A stretch of 57,812 bases of DNA from Spinellus fusiger (lineage: Eukaryota > Mucoromycota > Mucoromycetes > Mucorales > Phycomycetaceae): positions 1 to 57,812 of the forward strand of contig JALLLS010000135.1 in assembly GCA_025094145.1 (NCBI GenBank), in the 5' to 3' direction. Positions 34,991 through 44,714 of this stretch are shown one piece after another. Under the pieces are notes generated by a model. The model did not search any database, was not told the origin of the DNA, and was given only the letters and a program-made list of their open reading frames with translations. Positions within the stretch are counted from its first letter, which is position 1. Each line of letters opens with the position of its first letter. A program made the translations under genes and the position numbers.

Positions 34991-35875
34991 CTATCCAAAT
35001 GCCTGGATGGCCTCTTCTTCAAGGGTGGCGGGGCGGCTGGCAACTGGGGTCTTGGCCTTGAGATCCGCCAAGAGCTTCTCAAAGGCAGTGGCAGAGAGGC
35101 GGGGAGTGGCATTACCAGAGCCAAAGTGGCGAGCAATGCTGTACCCTAAGTGGGTGGGGGAACGAAGACAGGTGTTTGACACTCTCTGGTCAAAGAGTTC
35201 CTGGGCCTTTGCAGCCTTGGTACTGTTGGTTTCCCCTTGGAGCTTTGGGTCTGCAATGACTGCAGCGGACACAGGGTTGAAGTCCTTCACTGGACTGATC
35301 TTAAGCTTCTCGAGGTGCTCCTCGAGTTCCTTCTTGTAGCTGCTGTGGACCAGCAGCGCAACTGTTCCTCTTGCCGGGAAGTGGATGTCAATGATCCGTG
35401 ACTGTTGGATCTTCAACGATCCCAACATCTTGCGGACCTGGCCGTACTTAAGGTATCGGCGGCAAGGGACGTATACGAATTCGTACACTGAGGGTCCAGT
35501 GGGCTCCTGCAAGGCACGTACTGCTTGTGCCTTAAGCACTGCTTTGGCCTTTGTAGGCTTCTTGGCCTGGGGGTTCTTCTTTGCCATGCTGGCGTAGGTG
35601 GTGGGTGTGGGTGTGGGTGTGGAGGTTGGGGCATGCTTTGAAGCAGCAGTCGAGTTGTCCTGCTTGGCAGGGGTGGCAGGGGTGGCAGTGGTGGTGGTGT
35701 TGGTGGTGCTGGTAGTGGCCTGAGCCTGGAGGGATGCAATCATTGCATCCTTGGCCTTCAATTGGGCCTCCAATTCCTGGATACGGAGTCCAAAGATCTC
35801 CATCTGTTTTTGGATTGCCGCCATCATCTGCAGCATTTGTTGGGCGTGGGTGTCGGCCTTTTCCACCTCGGACAT
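34991..35875 (-). CDS. LINE-A ORF1 (gag-like, coiled-coil RNA-binding protein)
   Basis: 294 residues, ATG at 35875, stop at 34993-34991, 55 bp before ORF2. Residues about 5-50 form a coiled coil (MLQMMAAIQKQMEIFGLRIQ; ELEAQLKAKDAMIASLQAQ). A Thr/Pro/Ala-rich linker (55-95) and a Lys-rich stretch (KKNPQAKKPTKAKAVLKAQA) follow. A globular C-terminal half contains RRYLKYGQVRKMLGSLKIQQ and TVALLVHSSYKKELEEHLEK, resembling an RRM-like fold of LINE ORF1 proteins. No zinc knuckle was found. Expected to trimerise and coat the LINE RNA. The frame is intact. Confidence 0.85.
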   Translation of the reverse strand: MSEVEKADTHAQQMLQMMAAIQKQMEIFGLRIQELEAQLKAKDAMIASLQAQATTSTTNTTTTATPATPAKQDNSTAASKHAPTSTPTPTPTTYASMAKKNPQAKKPTKAKAVLKAQAVRALQEPTGPSVYEFVYVPCRRYLKYGQVRKMLGSLKIQQSRIIDIHFPARGTVALLVHSSYKKELEEHLEKLKISPVKDFNPVSAAVIADPKLQGETNSTKAAKAQELFDQRVSNTCLRSPTHLGYSIARHFGSGNATPRLSATAFEKLLADLKAKTPVASRPATLEEEAIQAFG

Positions 35876-36150
35876 TTTGTTCTCCTCGTTGGTTCTTGCT
35901 CGGGTGCGTTTGGCAGCAGTTTTTCTTTTCTGCTTTTAGGGACGTCGTAGGTGGTGGGGACGTTGGTAAGGCCAAACTCGAAGGGTTTGGCGGGTGGTGC
36001 TGAGGTGGGGTCCGTGGTTAATGGATCCAGTGTGATATAGGTGGCGGGGGGTGTTGGTGTTGACGGATGGGTGATTGTAATGTTTGCTGTAGATTTTATT
36101 ATAACTCTTTGGGGTAATATTTATTACGCGAAAGAGCTCTTTAGTAATAC

Positions 36151-37486
36151 AGTGTCCGGCAAAAAATAATAATTTATTTCGTTTTCCGACCTCTATTTTG
36201 CTCAAAAAAAATCTTTTTTTTTTACACATTCCTCATTTCTTCTTTTTCCGCTATATCATCTTATATGTCTAACACCACTGAACAAACCACAAGCCTTTTG
36301 GAAACAGAAAGAAAAATATCAACAACTTTACTTGTAAACTCATTGTACACGAGGCCACTCAACATGGCACAGCCAAGTGGAGATTGCAGCCATGTTTGGC
36401 ATCAGTAATTCCACTGTCAGCCTTATCGTGAAGAAGTACAGGGAAACTGGCTGCTTCAAAGCAGGGAAGAGCTCTGGGCGCAAGCCTATTCTGACTAGAA
36501 GGACGAGAGAGAGTTTGTATACGAGATGAAAGAGATTCATTTCAGACAATAGATCAACTTTGCAAGCAGATGACCACCAAAGTGTGCATGAGCACTTTTA
36601 GAGAAATGATAAGAATTTGGCCTTTCTTCTTTCAGGTTGTTAAGAAACCTTCTCTCAGCATTAAACACAAGAAGTTGAGGCTTATTGACTAGGATCCTAC
36701 CTTCATTGGACAGATGAAGACTGGATGACAGTCATCTGGTCCGATGAGTCCAAGTACCAGCTAATGAGCAACAACCACTGCAACAGAGTAGTCGCAGGAA
36801 GAAGGAGGGACTGCTCCCAAAGAATGTGAAGCCAGATGAAGTTTGGTGGTGGTGGGTGATGGTGTGGGGTTCCTTTTCTGGTGAAGGTGTTGGTAGACTT
36901 GCTGTGGTGGAGGGATCCATCAATAGTGCCAAATACACTAGTATTTTAGAAACGCCTATTGCCCCGAGCTGGCTCGTCTTTCGGCACTGAATCCAGTGGT
37001 AGGCTATGTTCTTCAAGAGGACAATGCCAGTTGCCATACTAGTAAGGAGACTAGGAAATGGAAGGATGAGAGGGCATTGTTGCTATGGAGGGATGGCCCT
37101 CTCAAAGCCCTAACCTGAACCCAATTGAGCATCTTTGGGAGAAACTTGACAGATCAGTTCGGAAGAGGATGGCCCCAGCAAGCTCTCTTCAGGATCTGAA
37201 GGCTCTCCTGGTCCAGGAATAGGACAAGATTCCCAAGGAGGTTACCAACAGCCTCATTTCCAGCATGCATTGGAGATGTAGGGCTATGATAGAGGCCAAG
37301 GGTGGAAACACAAAATATTAAGGGTTTCCACCCAATAAACTTGTATATAATATCCTGTTGACCTTCTTTATACTTCATCCAATTTTCAAGTCTCTACTGT
37401 GTGTTTAATGTGTGTGTGTGTGTGTTTTTATTATTATTATTATTAAAAACAATAAGTATTTCCCCAAACAAGAATCATATTGGAAA
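36151..37486 (+). mobile_element. Tc1 family-B element with broken transposase
   Basis: It begins CAGTGTCCGGCAAAAAATAA after TA (36149-36150). The right end is uncertain: homology to the other family-B copy runs to about 37486 (AAGAATCATATTGGAAAAT) but the terminal CTG-TA is missing, so the end is lost or diverged. The plus-strand transposase spans about 36265 (ATG TCT AAC ACC) to TAA at 37319-37321 and contains several frameshifts. Recognisable pieces are the HTH, a WSDE-like first catalytic Asp near 36740 and a C-terminal E motif region near 37110 (NPIEHLWEKLDR). The full-length LINE-A lies immediately to its left, head-to-head. Confidence 0.82.
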
Positions 37487-37710
37487 ATAAAAATCTTTAT
37501 ATGTTTTTAAAATTCATTTTAATATTCTCACTATTCAGTAGTCATCATAGAACCAAAATTTATATCCAATTGTGAACCTTTGAGTCTGATTAAAAATTAT
37601 TAAGAAAAATATCATAATATAGGAAAAATAGTTTAAGGTATCTAAGATTCTTGAATTAAATATACTATTGAAAGAAATGACAGATATAATAGATAGACAG
37701 CTATAAAATA

Positions 37711-39463
37711 AAGAGATCCGACAAAAGTAACCGGGATTTCTCAAATGTAGATTTCTTTTTTTAGATTCATAAAGTGACCAAACAAATGTAATCGACGGTT
37801 TCAAATTCAGATGTCTTTTTTTGGATCCATACTTTATCTTAATATTGTTATAACTTCATGAATTCATTAGATAAAGACATGTGATCTTCAATACATAAAG
37901 ATATTAGTGTTGGTAATACATAAAAGAAGTTTTATTTGTAGGCCACTTAATAGCCACCGTGACCACCCTTGGCATCAATGACGGCCTGGTATCTCCGCCC
38001 CATGCTGGCAATGAGGGTGTCTGTCACTTCCTTTGATACTCTACCCCATTCCAGCATCAGGGCCGCCTCCAACTTCTGTTTGGTGGAATATACCATCTTG
38101 TTTTTCCTGATAATTTTATTGAGGTGAGCCCACAGATGCTCAATTGGATTGAGATAGGGACTTTGCTAGGGCCAGTAAGGAAGAGTTTCCACACTCTTCG
38201 CCGTTTTCCATTCACAAGTCGCCGTTTTCCATTCACAAGTTGTCTTGCTCATATAGTTTCTAGCATTGTCCTCCTGTAGAATAAAACTATCTTTAGGGTT
38301 TATGAGTGAGAGACGCTCGAGCTCGGGGCAGTACACTTCTCCCAATAAATTGATGTACTTGTCGGAGTTTATCCTGCCCTCCACTACGATCTATCTCTCA
38401 ACATCCTCCCCACTGAAACAGCCCCATACCATCACTCCACCACCTCCAAACTTCCTTGTTTCCAAGAAATTTTTGGGCTCAAAGGCCGTACCACACTGTC
38501 TGATGAATTTGATCCCCCTGTCATAGCTCATCAGCTCCACTCTGGACTCATCGGACCAGACAGCCTCTTGCCACTGCTCAAGTGTCCAACCAACGTGCTC
38601 ATGGGCCCACTGGAGCCTTGCCTCCACATATTTCTTGGTGAGAAGAGGCTTCACCACTGGACTGAAAGAGTGGAAACCTATTTTATCAAGGTACCTCTTC
38701 AGAGTCTTGTCTGATACCTTGATGGCCATGCTTGCCCTAATGGCTTCCTTGGTCTGTTGTGAATCACTGACCACTGTTCTTCTCAACCATCAGAGGGCCC
38801 TGTCGTCCAATTTTCTTCGTCAGCCACTCTTGGGAAAAAGCAATACCAAGCCTATTGTGATGACCTAATTTGAACACTCCTTATTTTACACTATTTTCCC
38901 CGCCATCAATACCACTCTTTTATTTCGCATCACTTCTATGTCACTGATCATACACTCCTTTGTTTTCCGTATAGTATTTCATACTTAGCAATTATATAGT
39001 AGCTTAGAGACATCAGTATAAATACTCATCTAATTGTCATAAATAAATCTGTATTCTGATATCTGCTATCAGCATATACTATCTACCATATCTCGTCTTA
39101 TTCGTACAACACCTAGTACCTTCTTCCTACCTGTTCCCAGTGGTCCCTTACACCTATTTTCTTGTGGTGCTTCACGATGTCCCATACAGTGGAAGAAGGC
39201 ATGTTGAACATGCAAGATGCCTCGGCTTGGGTGGTGTTCATGTTCAGCACCTCATGCAAGATGGCTGTACAAATCTCAAAGCTGGTAGATTTCCCATACA
39301 TTTCAGGGGTCTTGGTGAAGATGTTTAAGATGTTGAATGTTACAGAAAATATATGAAAGAAAGGTGTTATGAAAGAAAAATAAATAGTGTATGTTGTTTT
39401 TTCTGTATAAAAATAGCCCGGGATTCGAAAGAAGAAAAGATGGTTACTTTTGTGGGGTCACTT
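37711..39463 (-). mobile_element. Tc1 family-C element, split transposase
   Basis: Ends: TA then AAGAGATCCGACAAAAGTAA at 37711, and TTACTTTTGTGGGGTCACTT then TA at 39464. The left end is tandemly doubled: a second TIR-like unit (AAAGTGACCAAACAAATGTA) begins about 60 bp in. The minus-strand transposase is in pieces. An N-terminal HTH lies at 39301-39113 (MNTTQAEASCMFNMPSSTVW). The middle at 38786-38391 has EAVWSDESRVEL and FGGGGVMVWGCFSGED. The C-terminal part at 38384-38166 has FILQEDNARNYMSK. Inside the last piece a 21-bp unit (CGCCGTTTTCCATTCACAAG plus one base) is repeated in frame at about 38209-38240, doubling CEWKTA. Confidence 0.82.
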
Positions 39464-39536
39464 TATTATCAAATCAAATCATGAAGTCTAAGTATAATAA
39501 ATGATAGTATTTGATTACAATTAAGGTACATATGAA

Positions 39537-41320
39537 TTAATATACTGAAATTAGTGATTTGGTGACTCTAAGCTTAACAATAGTAGCAAAAATAGCTCCT
39601 AAAATGTATGTAGATCCAAAAAATATCTGAGCACCAATGAAAGAAGAATTCGGGGTCGAACTCAGAATAGCAGATGCTATAGGTGGACCAAGTGATGAAA
39701 GTGTAGAAATCAGGAAAAGAGTTGATATACCGGATGAAGTATTTTCAACACCAACAATATCACATGTAATGGGTGCTGCTAATGCAAAGTATGTTCCTCC
39801 AAAAAATCCAAACAAACATGCAAAGGCAAGTAATGTGCCATAAGTAGATGAATTGGGCCAAACAATCATAAGTACAAGACATGTAATAATCGAGGATGCA
39901 ATGTATGTATTAACTCGCCCGATTTTATCAGCGATAAAACCTAGGATAATTCGGCCCATCGCATTCATAATTGAAAATACTCCTAGAATATTGGAAGTTT
40001 CAGCTTGACTAATTCCAATATCATACGCATATCCTATAGCATGCACTGTATTAATTTCTTTTTGCTTGTGGGTGCCATTTAGCTTACTTGGAAAAAAGAA
40101 TATGGATGTATAGTAGCCCATAAGAGAGATAGACGAGCCTACAGACCATATCATAAGATCTGGATTTTTAAACATATCTAGATTGATCAGGCTTCTGTGG
40201 GGCTTTTTAGCATGACTAGGTGGAAGGCGTGTACGTATCAGACAGATAGAGATGATAGAGATTCCAAAAGCCAATAGCCCAAGGATACGGTATGTCCACG
40301 AAACACCGTGTTTTTGTATTAGGAAGCTTGTCTTTTGTACAGAATAAGCTTTATGCATCGTTTTTGTAATAATCACTTACCAAAGGACTAAAAGCAAGAC
40401 CACCAATACCCGTGCCAGCAGAAGTAATTCCCATAGCAAATGCACGCTTAGTAGTAAACCTATTATATATATTTAACTTAACGTTGTGATTTATAAGAAG
40501 TCTAACCGTCTCTTACCATCGAGGAATGACGCTAGCAATACACTACAGAGAAAACAGTAATTAGCATATCTTAATTTAAGAATCATATCAAATGCATACC
40601 ATATAAACAATACAATCTCCCAGACCAAACATAAACCCCTGAGTCAAATAAAGTTGCCAAACTTTATTGGTTGATCCAGAAAGAATTATTCCGAGAGAGA
40701 GTAGAAAAGAGCCAATAAACATGATCCAACGAACACCAAATCTGTTAAGATATACATTGAGAAAAGTCAAACCGTTGATCATTGCAAGCATAACAGATCC
40801 AATGCCCATAATCTCCAACATGGTCACTTGACCTTTGTACTGACTATTCATTAGTTTATTAGATAAAATACCTGAAGAAAACATAGATGAGTGAACAATA
40901 TTTTAACTTGTTAAATATTTATACTACCCCAAACGGTAATTAAACCAAACATAATAAAATAACTAAGAAACCCAACAAATGTGATCACCCTATATGCTCC
41001 ACACAAATAAGTAACTTTCTGATGTATAATCAGTTTACCATCCATAGCCACCATCAGGTATAGAGTTATAATAGTCTCCATCACTCACAGGACTAACTAT
41101 ACTTGTCATCTCAATACCTATTTCATTGAAAAATTAACATACATATCTTTAGGGTGCTAGAATTCTTGACTTAATAATTACCACAATTCGATTCAATTTT
41201 CTCAAGAGCTTGATCAGCCTTGATATCTCTATTCTCATCGATATCTTTATTTGAAACATCTAGGTTCATAGTAGATGATGATATAATATCAACAAGCCCT
41301 GAGCATTCTTTTTGGATCAT
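39537..41320 (-). CDS. MFS transporter, monocarboxylate-porter (MCT/MCH) type
   Basis: Seven exons on the minus strand: 41320-41182, 41117-41039, 40989-40928, 40871-40600, 40542-40517, 40459-40381, 40331-39537 (1452 nt, 483 residues). About 70 cytosolic residues precede the MCT signature PDGGYGW at the start of TM1 (YGWVITFVGFLSYFIMFG). Around 12 hydrophobic segments follow, with a central cytosolic loop (RTRLPPSHAKKPHRS) between TM6 and TM7 and the MFS motif GFIADKIGR in the second half. Likely a plasma-membrane or vacuolar-membrane carrier of a monocarboxylate or related small acid; the substrate cannot be told. Exon 5 is a 26-nt micro-exon, accepted because only it joins GDCIVYM to FTTKRAFAMG in frame (CIASVIPRW), a region conserved in MCTs. 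Confidence 0.88.
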
Positions 41321-41586
41321 ATTTAATAAAAATGTATAATAATATACCCAGTTGAATAAAAGAGCCAATAATTTTTAAGATTATTTTATATTAAATTGTT
41401 TGATTAAAATTTATGTTAATTCTTGTCAAACCTGACTCCAAAAACTTTAACTTCCTATGCACCAAAAGATTTTTCGATATTTCAGGTGTAATCATCTCAA
41501 TTTAGTTTATGTTGATATTCTTGCCTTCTAAGGGATACATTATACTTAGGTACCATATTTATTAGAAGTATTGAGCATAAATATCC

Positions 41587-41987
41587 TACAGCTCAAAGTA
41601 TTTTCTATTTTGGATATGGTTTACTATTTGGGTATTGGGCATGTTAGCCACCCTATGAGATCGTTTGAAAAAAAAATGAATGCAAAGAGGGAGGAAACAG
41701 AAGGATAGAGAAACAAAAAACCTCAATGAGGGAAAAAATGATGAAAAGTGGGAAGTGATGGTAAGATGATAATTATGAATAGATATCTAAAAAGGCCATA
41801 AAGTCAGCAAGGAAACCAGGAACCAAAAAGATAACTGTCATCCTGTGGCGATTCGAAATCCAACGAGGGATACTTAGAGCAACTCGGACAATCCTGAGAA
41901 TATATGTAGCAACTACACTAGCAGCTTCCGGCTTTGCTAAACGGGTTAGGAATGAGTAGTAGAGGAGAGATCAGAGGAAAAGTAAAG
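41587..41987 (-). mobile_element. LINE-A 3' fragment, degenerate
   Basis: On the minus strand it shows the tail signatures CATAGGGTGGCTAACATGCC and AATACTTTGAGCTGTA (end 41587), plus upstream 3' UTR (TGTCCGAGTTGCTCTAAGTA). Its 5' side stops at the TA of the TIR element that starts at 41990. No clear target duplication could be read. Confidence 0.75.
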
Positions 41988-41989
41988 TA

Positions 41990-42792
41990 CTGTCTTTCAA
42001 ATCGGCTGACTTAATAACTTAATTTATAGTTCCTAATGAGGATAATTTCATGCATTAATTATATAAAAACTGAAATCTTTCAATAAATAGAAAAGATTCA
42101 ATAACACAGAGAAAATACCATAGCGAAAAAATAATATCTAGTACAAATAATTACTGAAAAATATCTATTCTTTTGAAAAATAGAAGAATATGAATAGAAT
42201 ATATCTTGAAATTATTGTAACATGATTTACAATAAATATATAATTATATATAACTTCGTATTTATTTACTTTGATTTTTACATTGTAACAAAAGGATATA
42301 CATTTATATATATAATCATTTCATGTAGACACTAGTTTACTTTATATCTACTGTTTTCTTCAAAAGCATTTATAAAACACTATATTATATTATAAATACA
42401 TTAATGAGAGGATAAACAAAAGTTGTATCTTTTTACAAATCATCTTTATGATATATAGATAAAAATCAATTTATTATAGGCTTTCATTGTTATAAGTAAT
42501 AAACGTGGCATGTACATAGAAAATTATCTATTTATTTAGCTATTACTAAGCATAATTAAAATTAATACTATTTGCTTTTGTCTATGGTGTAAATACAAAA
42601 ACATTATAGACTTAAGAGTATATATAATCAGAGGAAATTATTGTTAACTTTATTATAATTGTGAATATATACATTTTATCTATGTGCTTTTACTTTTAAT
42701 AATGGGAATTCTTCGTAGATAGGTGATACATGAAGCCATCCTCATTAAGAAATATCAATCAAGTTATTAAGTCAGCCCGATTTAAAAGACAG
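41990..42792. mobile_element. 803-bp non-autonomous element with ~60-bp TIRs and TA duplication
   Basis: The left end is CTGTCTTTCAAATCGGCTGA and the right end, read on the minus strand, is CTGTCTTTTAAATCGGGCTG. Similarity continues for about 60 bp (to GAGGAT). TA flanks at 41988-41989 and 42793-42794. The inside is extremely AT-rich with no ORF. The TIR is unlike the three Tc1 families in the window; the TA duplication suggests the Tc1/mariner superfamily in a broad sense. It lies within a stack of LINE-A pieces. Confidence 0.82.
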
Positions 42793-42828
42793 TATGTTAC
42801 TTTTGAAGATCACTATATTATAGATAGA

Positions 42829-42941
42829 AGTGTTCATATGTTTATCCTGATTTCTCAAAAATTTTCATGGGGTAGATAATATGCATAATGAACAAATAGC
42901 ACCTCACACCCAAAAATAAAAGTAAAATACGTCGAACTGTA
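42829..42941 (+). mobile_element. LINE-A 3' fragment with 13-bp target duplication at a Tc1-type terminus
   Basis: The fragment carries the LINE-A tail (TAGATAATATGCATAATGAA, AATACGTCGAACTGTA, ending 42941). TATTATAGATAGA occurs before it (42816-42828) and overlapping/after its end (42940-42952). The 5' target copy is preceded by GTTACTTTTGAAGATCACTA, which resembles the family-C Tc1 right end (GTTACTTTTGTGGGGTCACT), so this too is an insertion at a CACT(A)TA terminus. Confidence 0.72.
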
Positions 42942-42957
42942 TTATAGATAGATCAAC

Positions 42958-44274
42958 ACCTTCAGTTATATGTCAATGTAGCCATTCCTATGTTAATCTG
43001 GTCCATCTTGTTTGCATATTTGTTGATCATGAGCACCACAAGTTACTATTCTTCTTTGTCTCTGATCCAACATATGATGTTTATCCCATTGATTATAGTC
43101 TATATCTCTTACATTAAGCGGTTAAGTCTTTTGTTAAATAGCAAGATCTTTGGCCTAGTTTGTTAATAATACTAGAAGCTACTGATAAAGCAAAGCTACG
43201 TCTATTATAGAATTTAGGCTAGAACCATCAAGTAATAGCCTTTTATTATTATTATTAAAACCACTGGTAGGTATATTGATCGGATACTCCAGCAAAAAAC
43301 TCTTTATTTTCACTCTTTCCTCGATCTCTCTCCTTATTTTTAACTAATTTATTAAGGATAAAAGCTGCTAGTACATTTGTTAAATATATCCTCAAAATTG
43401 TTCGAGTTTTTTTTTTTAAAAAGAATCCTTTGTTGAGCTTCGAATTGCTACAGGATGACAGTTATTTTTTTATTGCATTGTTTTTCTTGCTAACTTTATG
43501 ACCTTTTGAATGTGTCGTGTTCCGACTTCAATCCAAAGATTCTCTATGAATTGGTCAACATGAGTAGTATGCTGTGATATTCAGAATCCTCTATGAAAAG
43601 CTTGAGTGCACACAAGTACCATAGTACATCTCTGTATAATCTCACTGATCGGTCGTAACTACAAATCAACCTTCTAAGCTCAATTTATTATCGGACACTT
43701 AATGAGCTACCTTCATCTATAAATCCTTAGTGGATTAAATAAGACCTATCAAAGGCAATTAAAAAGTGAAGACACATAATAGATGGCTATATAATGGTGT
43801 GCTTATTCAATGAACCAACCATAAGGCTCCAACATGTAGTCTACCATTAGGTAGAACACCTACACCAACCATAAAGCTACACCTATGTAAACTACCATAG
43901 GATAAATCATCTACACCAACCATATGGTTGCATCTATCAATAAGCTATGCCATGGACTAATCATTAACTACCAAAAGGTAGAATGCTACTGAAGGATAAG
44001 CACCCACAAAAAGTATAAATAATGAACCACTCTTCACTTAATAAAAATTATCTTTGTTCAGTCTCGTTATTTTCTACTTGTCTGAATAATCACAGAATGT
44101 CATTCTATATAATCAATTATTTTTATTTCCACTTTTTTCTCTTCATTTTTTTCTCTTCATTTAAGGTTTTATATTTGAAAGTTCTCCCAGGGTGACTACC
44201 AGGCCTAATTCCAATACACAAACAGTATCTTCTACACCCAAAAATAAATAAAAATAAAAATATTCTAAAATGTA
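42958..44274 (+). mobile_element. Older LINE-A 3' fragment, interrupted by a solo LTR
   Basis: 42958-43512 aligns with the LINE-A ORF2 C-terminus and 3' UTR (ACCTTCAGTTATATGTCAAT; CCCATTGATTATAGTCTATA; AGCGGTTAAGTCTTTTGTTA) with many substitutions and stops. 44100-44274 continues with the tail (GGTTTTATATTTGAAAGTTC; ACACCCAAAAATAAA; TATTCTAAAATGTA). This is the most diverged LINE-A copy in the window. The 43513-44094 interval is a separate, younger insertion. Confidence 0.75.
43513..44094. mobile_element. Solo LTR (582 bp) with 5-bp target duplication GAATG
   Basis: It starts TGTCGTGTTCCGAC and ends TAATCACA, giving the canonical TG...CA (TGT/ACA) termini. GAATG lies immediately on both sides (43508-43512 and 44095-44099). 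A promoter-like AGTATAAATAATG is followed by AATAAAAATT near the 3' part, as in an R region. The middle contains four imperfect copies of an ACACCAACCATAAGGCT-like unit (about 43814-43930). No internal retroviral genes remain, so it arose by LTR-LTR recombination of a Ty3- or copia-type element. The family cannot be told from an LTR alone. Confidence 0.85.
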
Positions 44275-44714
44275 AGAGAGTATCAAAATAGGTACAGACA
44301 TCACTCAATGACCGATAAAGACAACAAACAAACACACTTTAGAAGAAAAAGTCCAAGATAATTCTATATACCCCTTACATGTTAAGCAGCAGTATCCTGG
44401 TTGATATTTGTTTACTTAGAGATATCTTAGTGGCTAATGCATCTTTATATATTCAGGTGACCCTTCTATCAGATAATGTGCTGGACATGTACAAAAGTAT
44501 ATCTCAAAGAATGAATTGTCCACATTACCTCTTGATAGTGTTCAAAAAATCAGAACCAAAAGGTATGTTTGGTAATAATAGAAATGTATTTCTCTGAGCC
44601 TTCTTTTATCTAAACAACAGCTAGCTATATATCTTTTCGATTTGATACTATTCCAAATAAACATTAGCAAAGGTGTGGGGGTTGCCTATAAAAATATACA
44701 TGAATAATTTACTA
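44275..44714. other. No gene seen
   Basis: AT-rich spacer between the LINE-A remnant and the Plavaka-like element. The small ORF at 44379-44597 has no recognisable domain. Confidence 0.5.

Larger units (their letters stand above)
30939..36148 (-). mobile_element. Full-length LINE-A retrotransposon (5.2 kb), two ORFs
   Basis: On the minus strand it runs from a 5' UTR (36144-35876) through ORF1 and ORF2 to a 3' UTR that ends AATACTTTGAACTGTA at 30939. There is no A-tail; the element ends in its own fixed sequence. TATTAC occurs just upstream of the 5' end (36145-36150) and directly after the 3' end (30935-30940), giving a short duplication that overlaps the Tc1 TA. The 5' end therefore abuts the TACAGTGTCCGG terminus of the Tc1 element at 36151. 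Its 5' half has higher GC than the surroundings. It is the only complete copy in the window; five or six truncated relatives are elsewhere. Confidence 0.92.
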
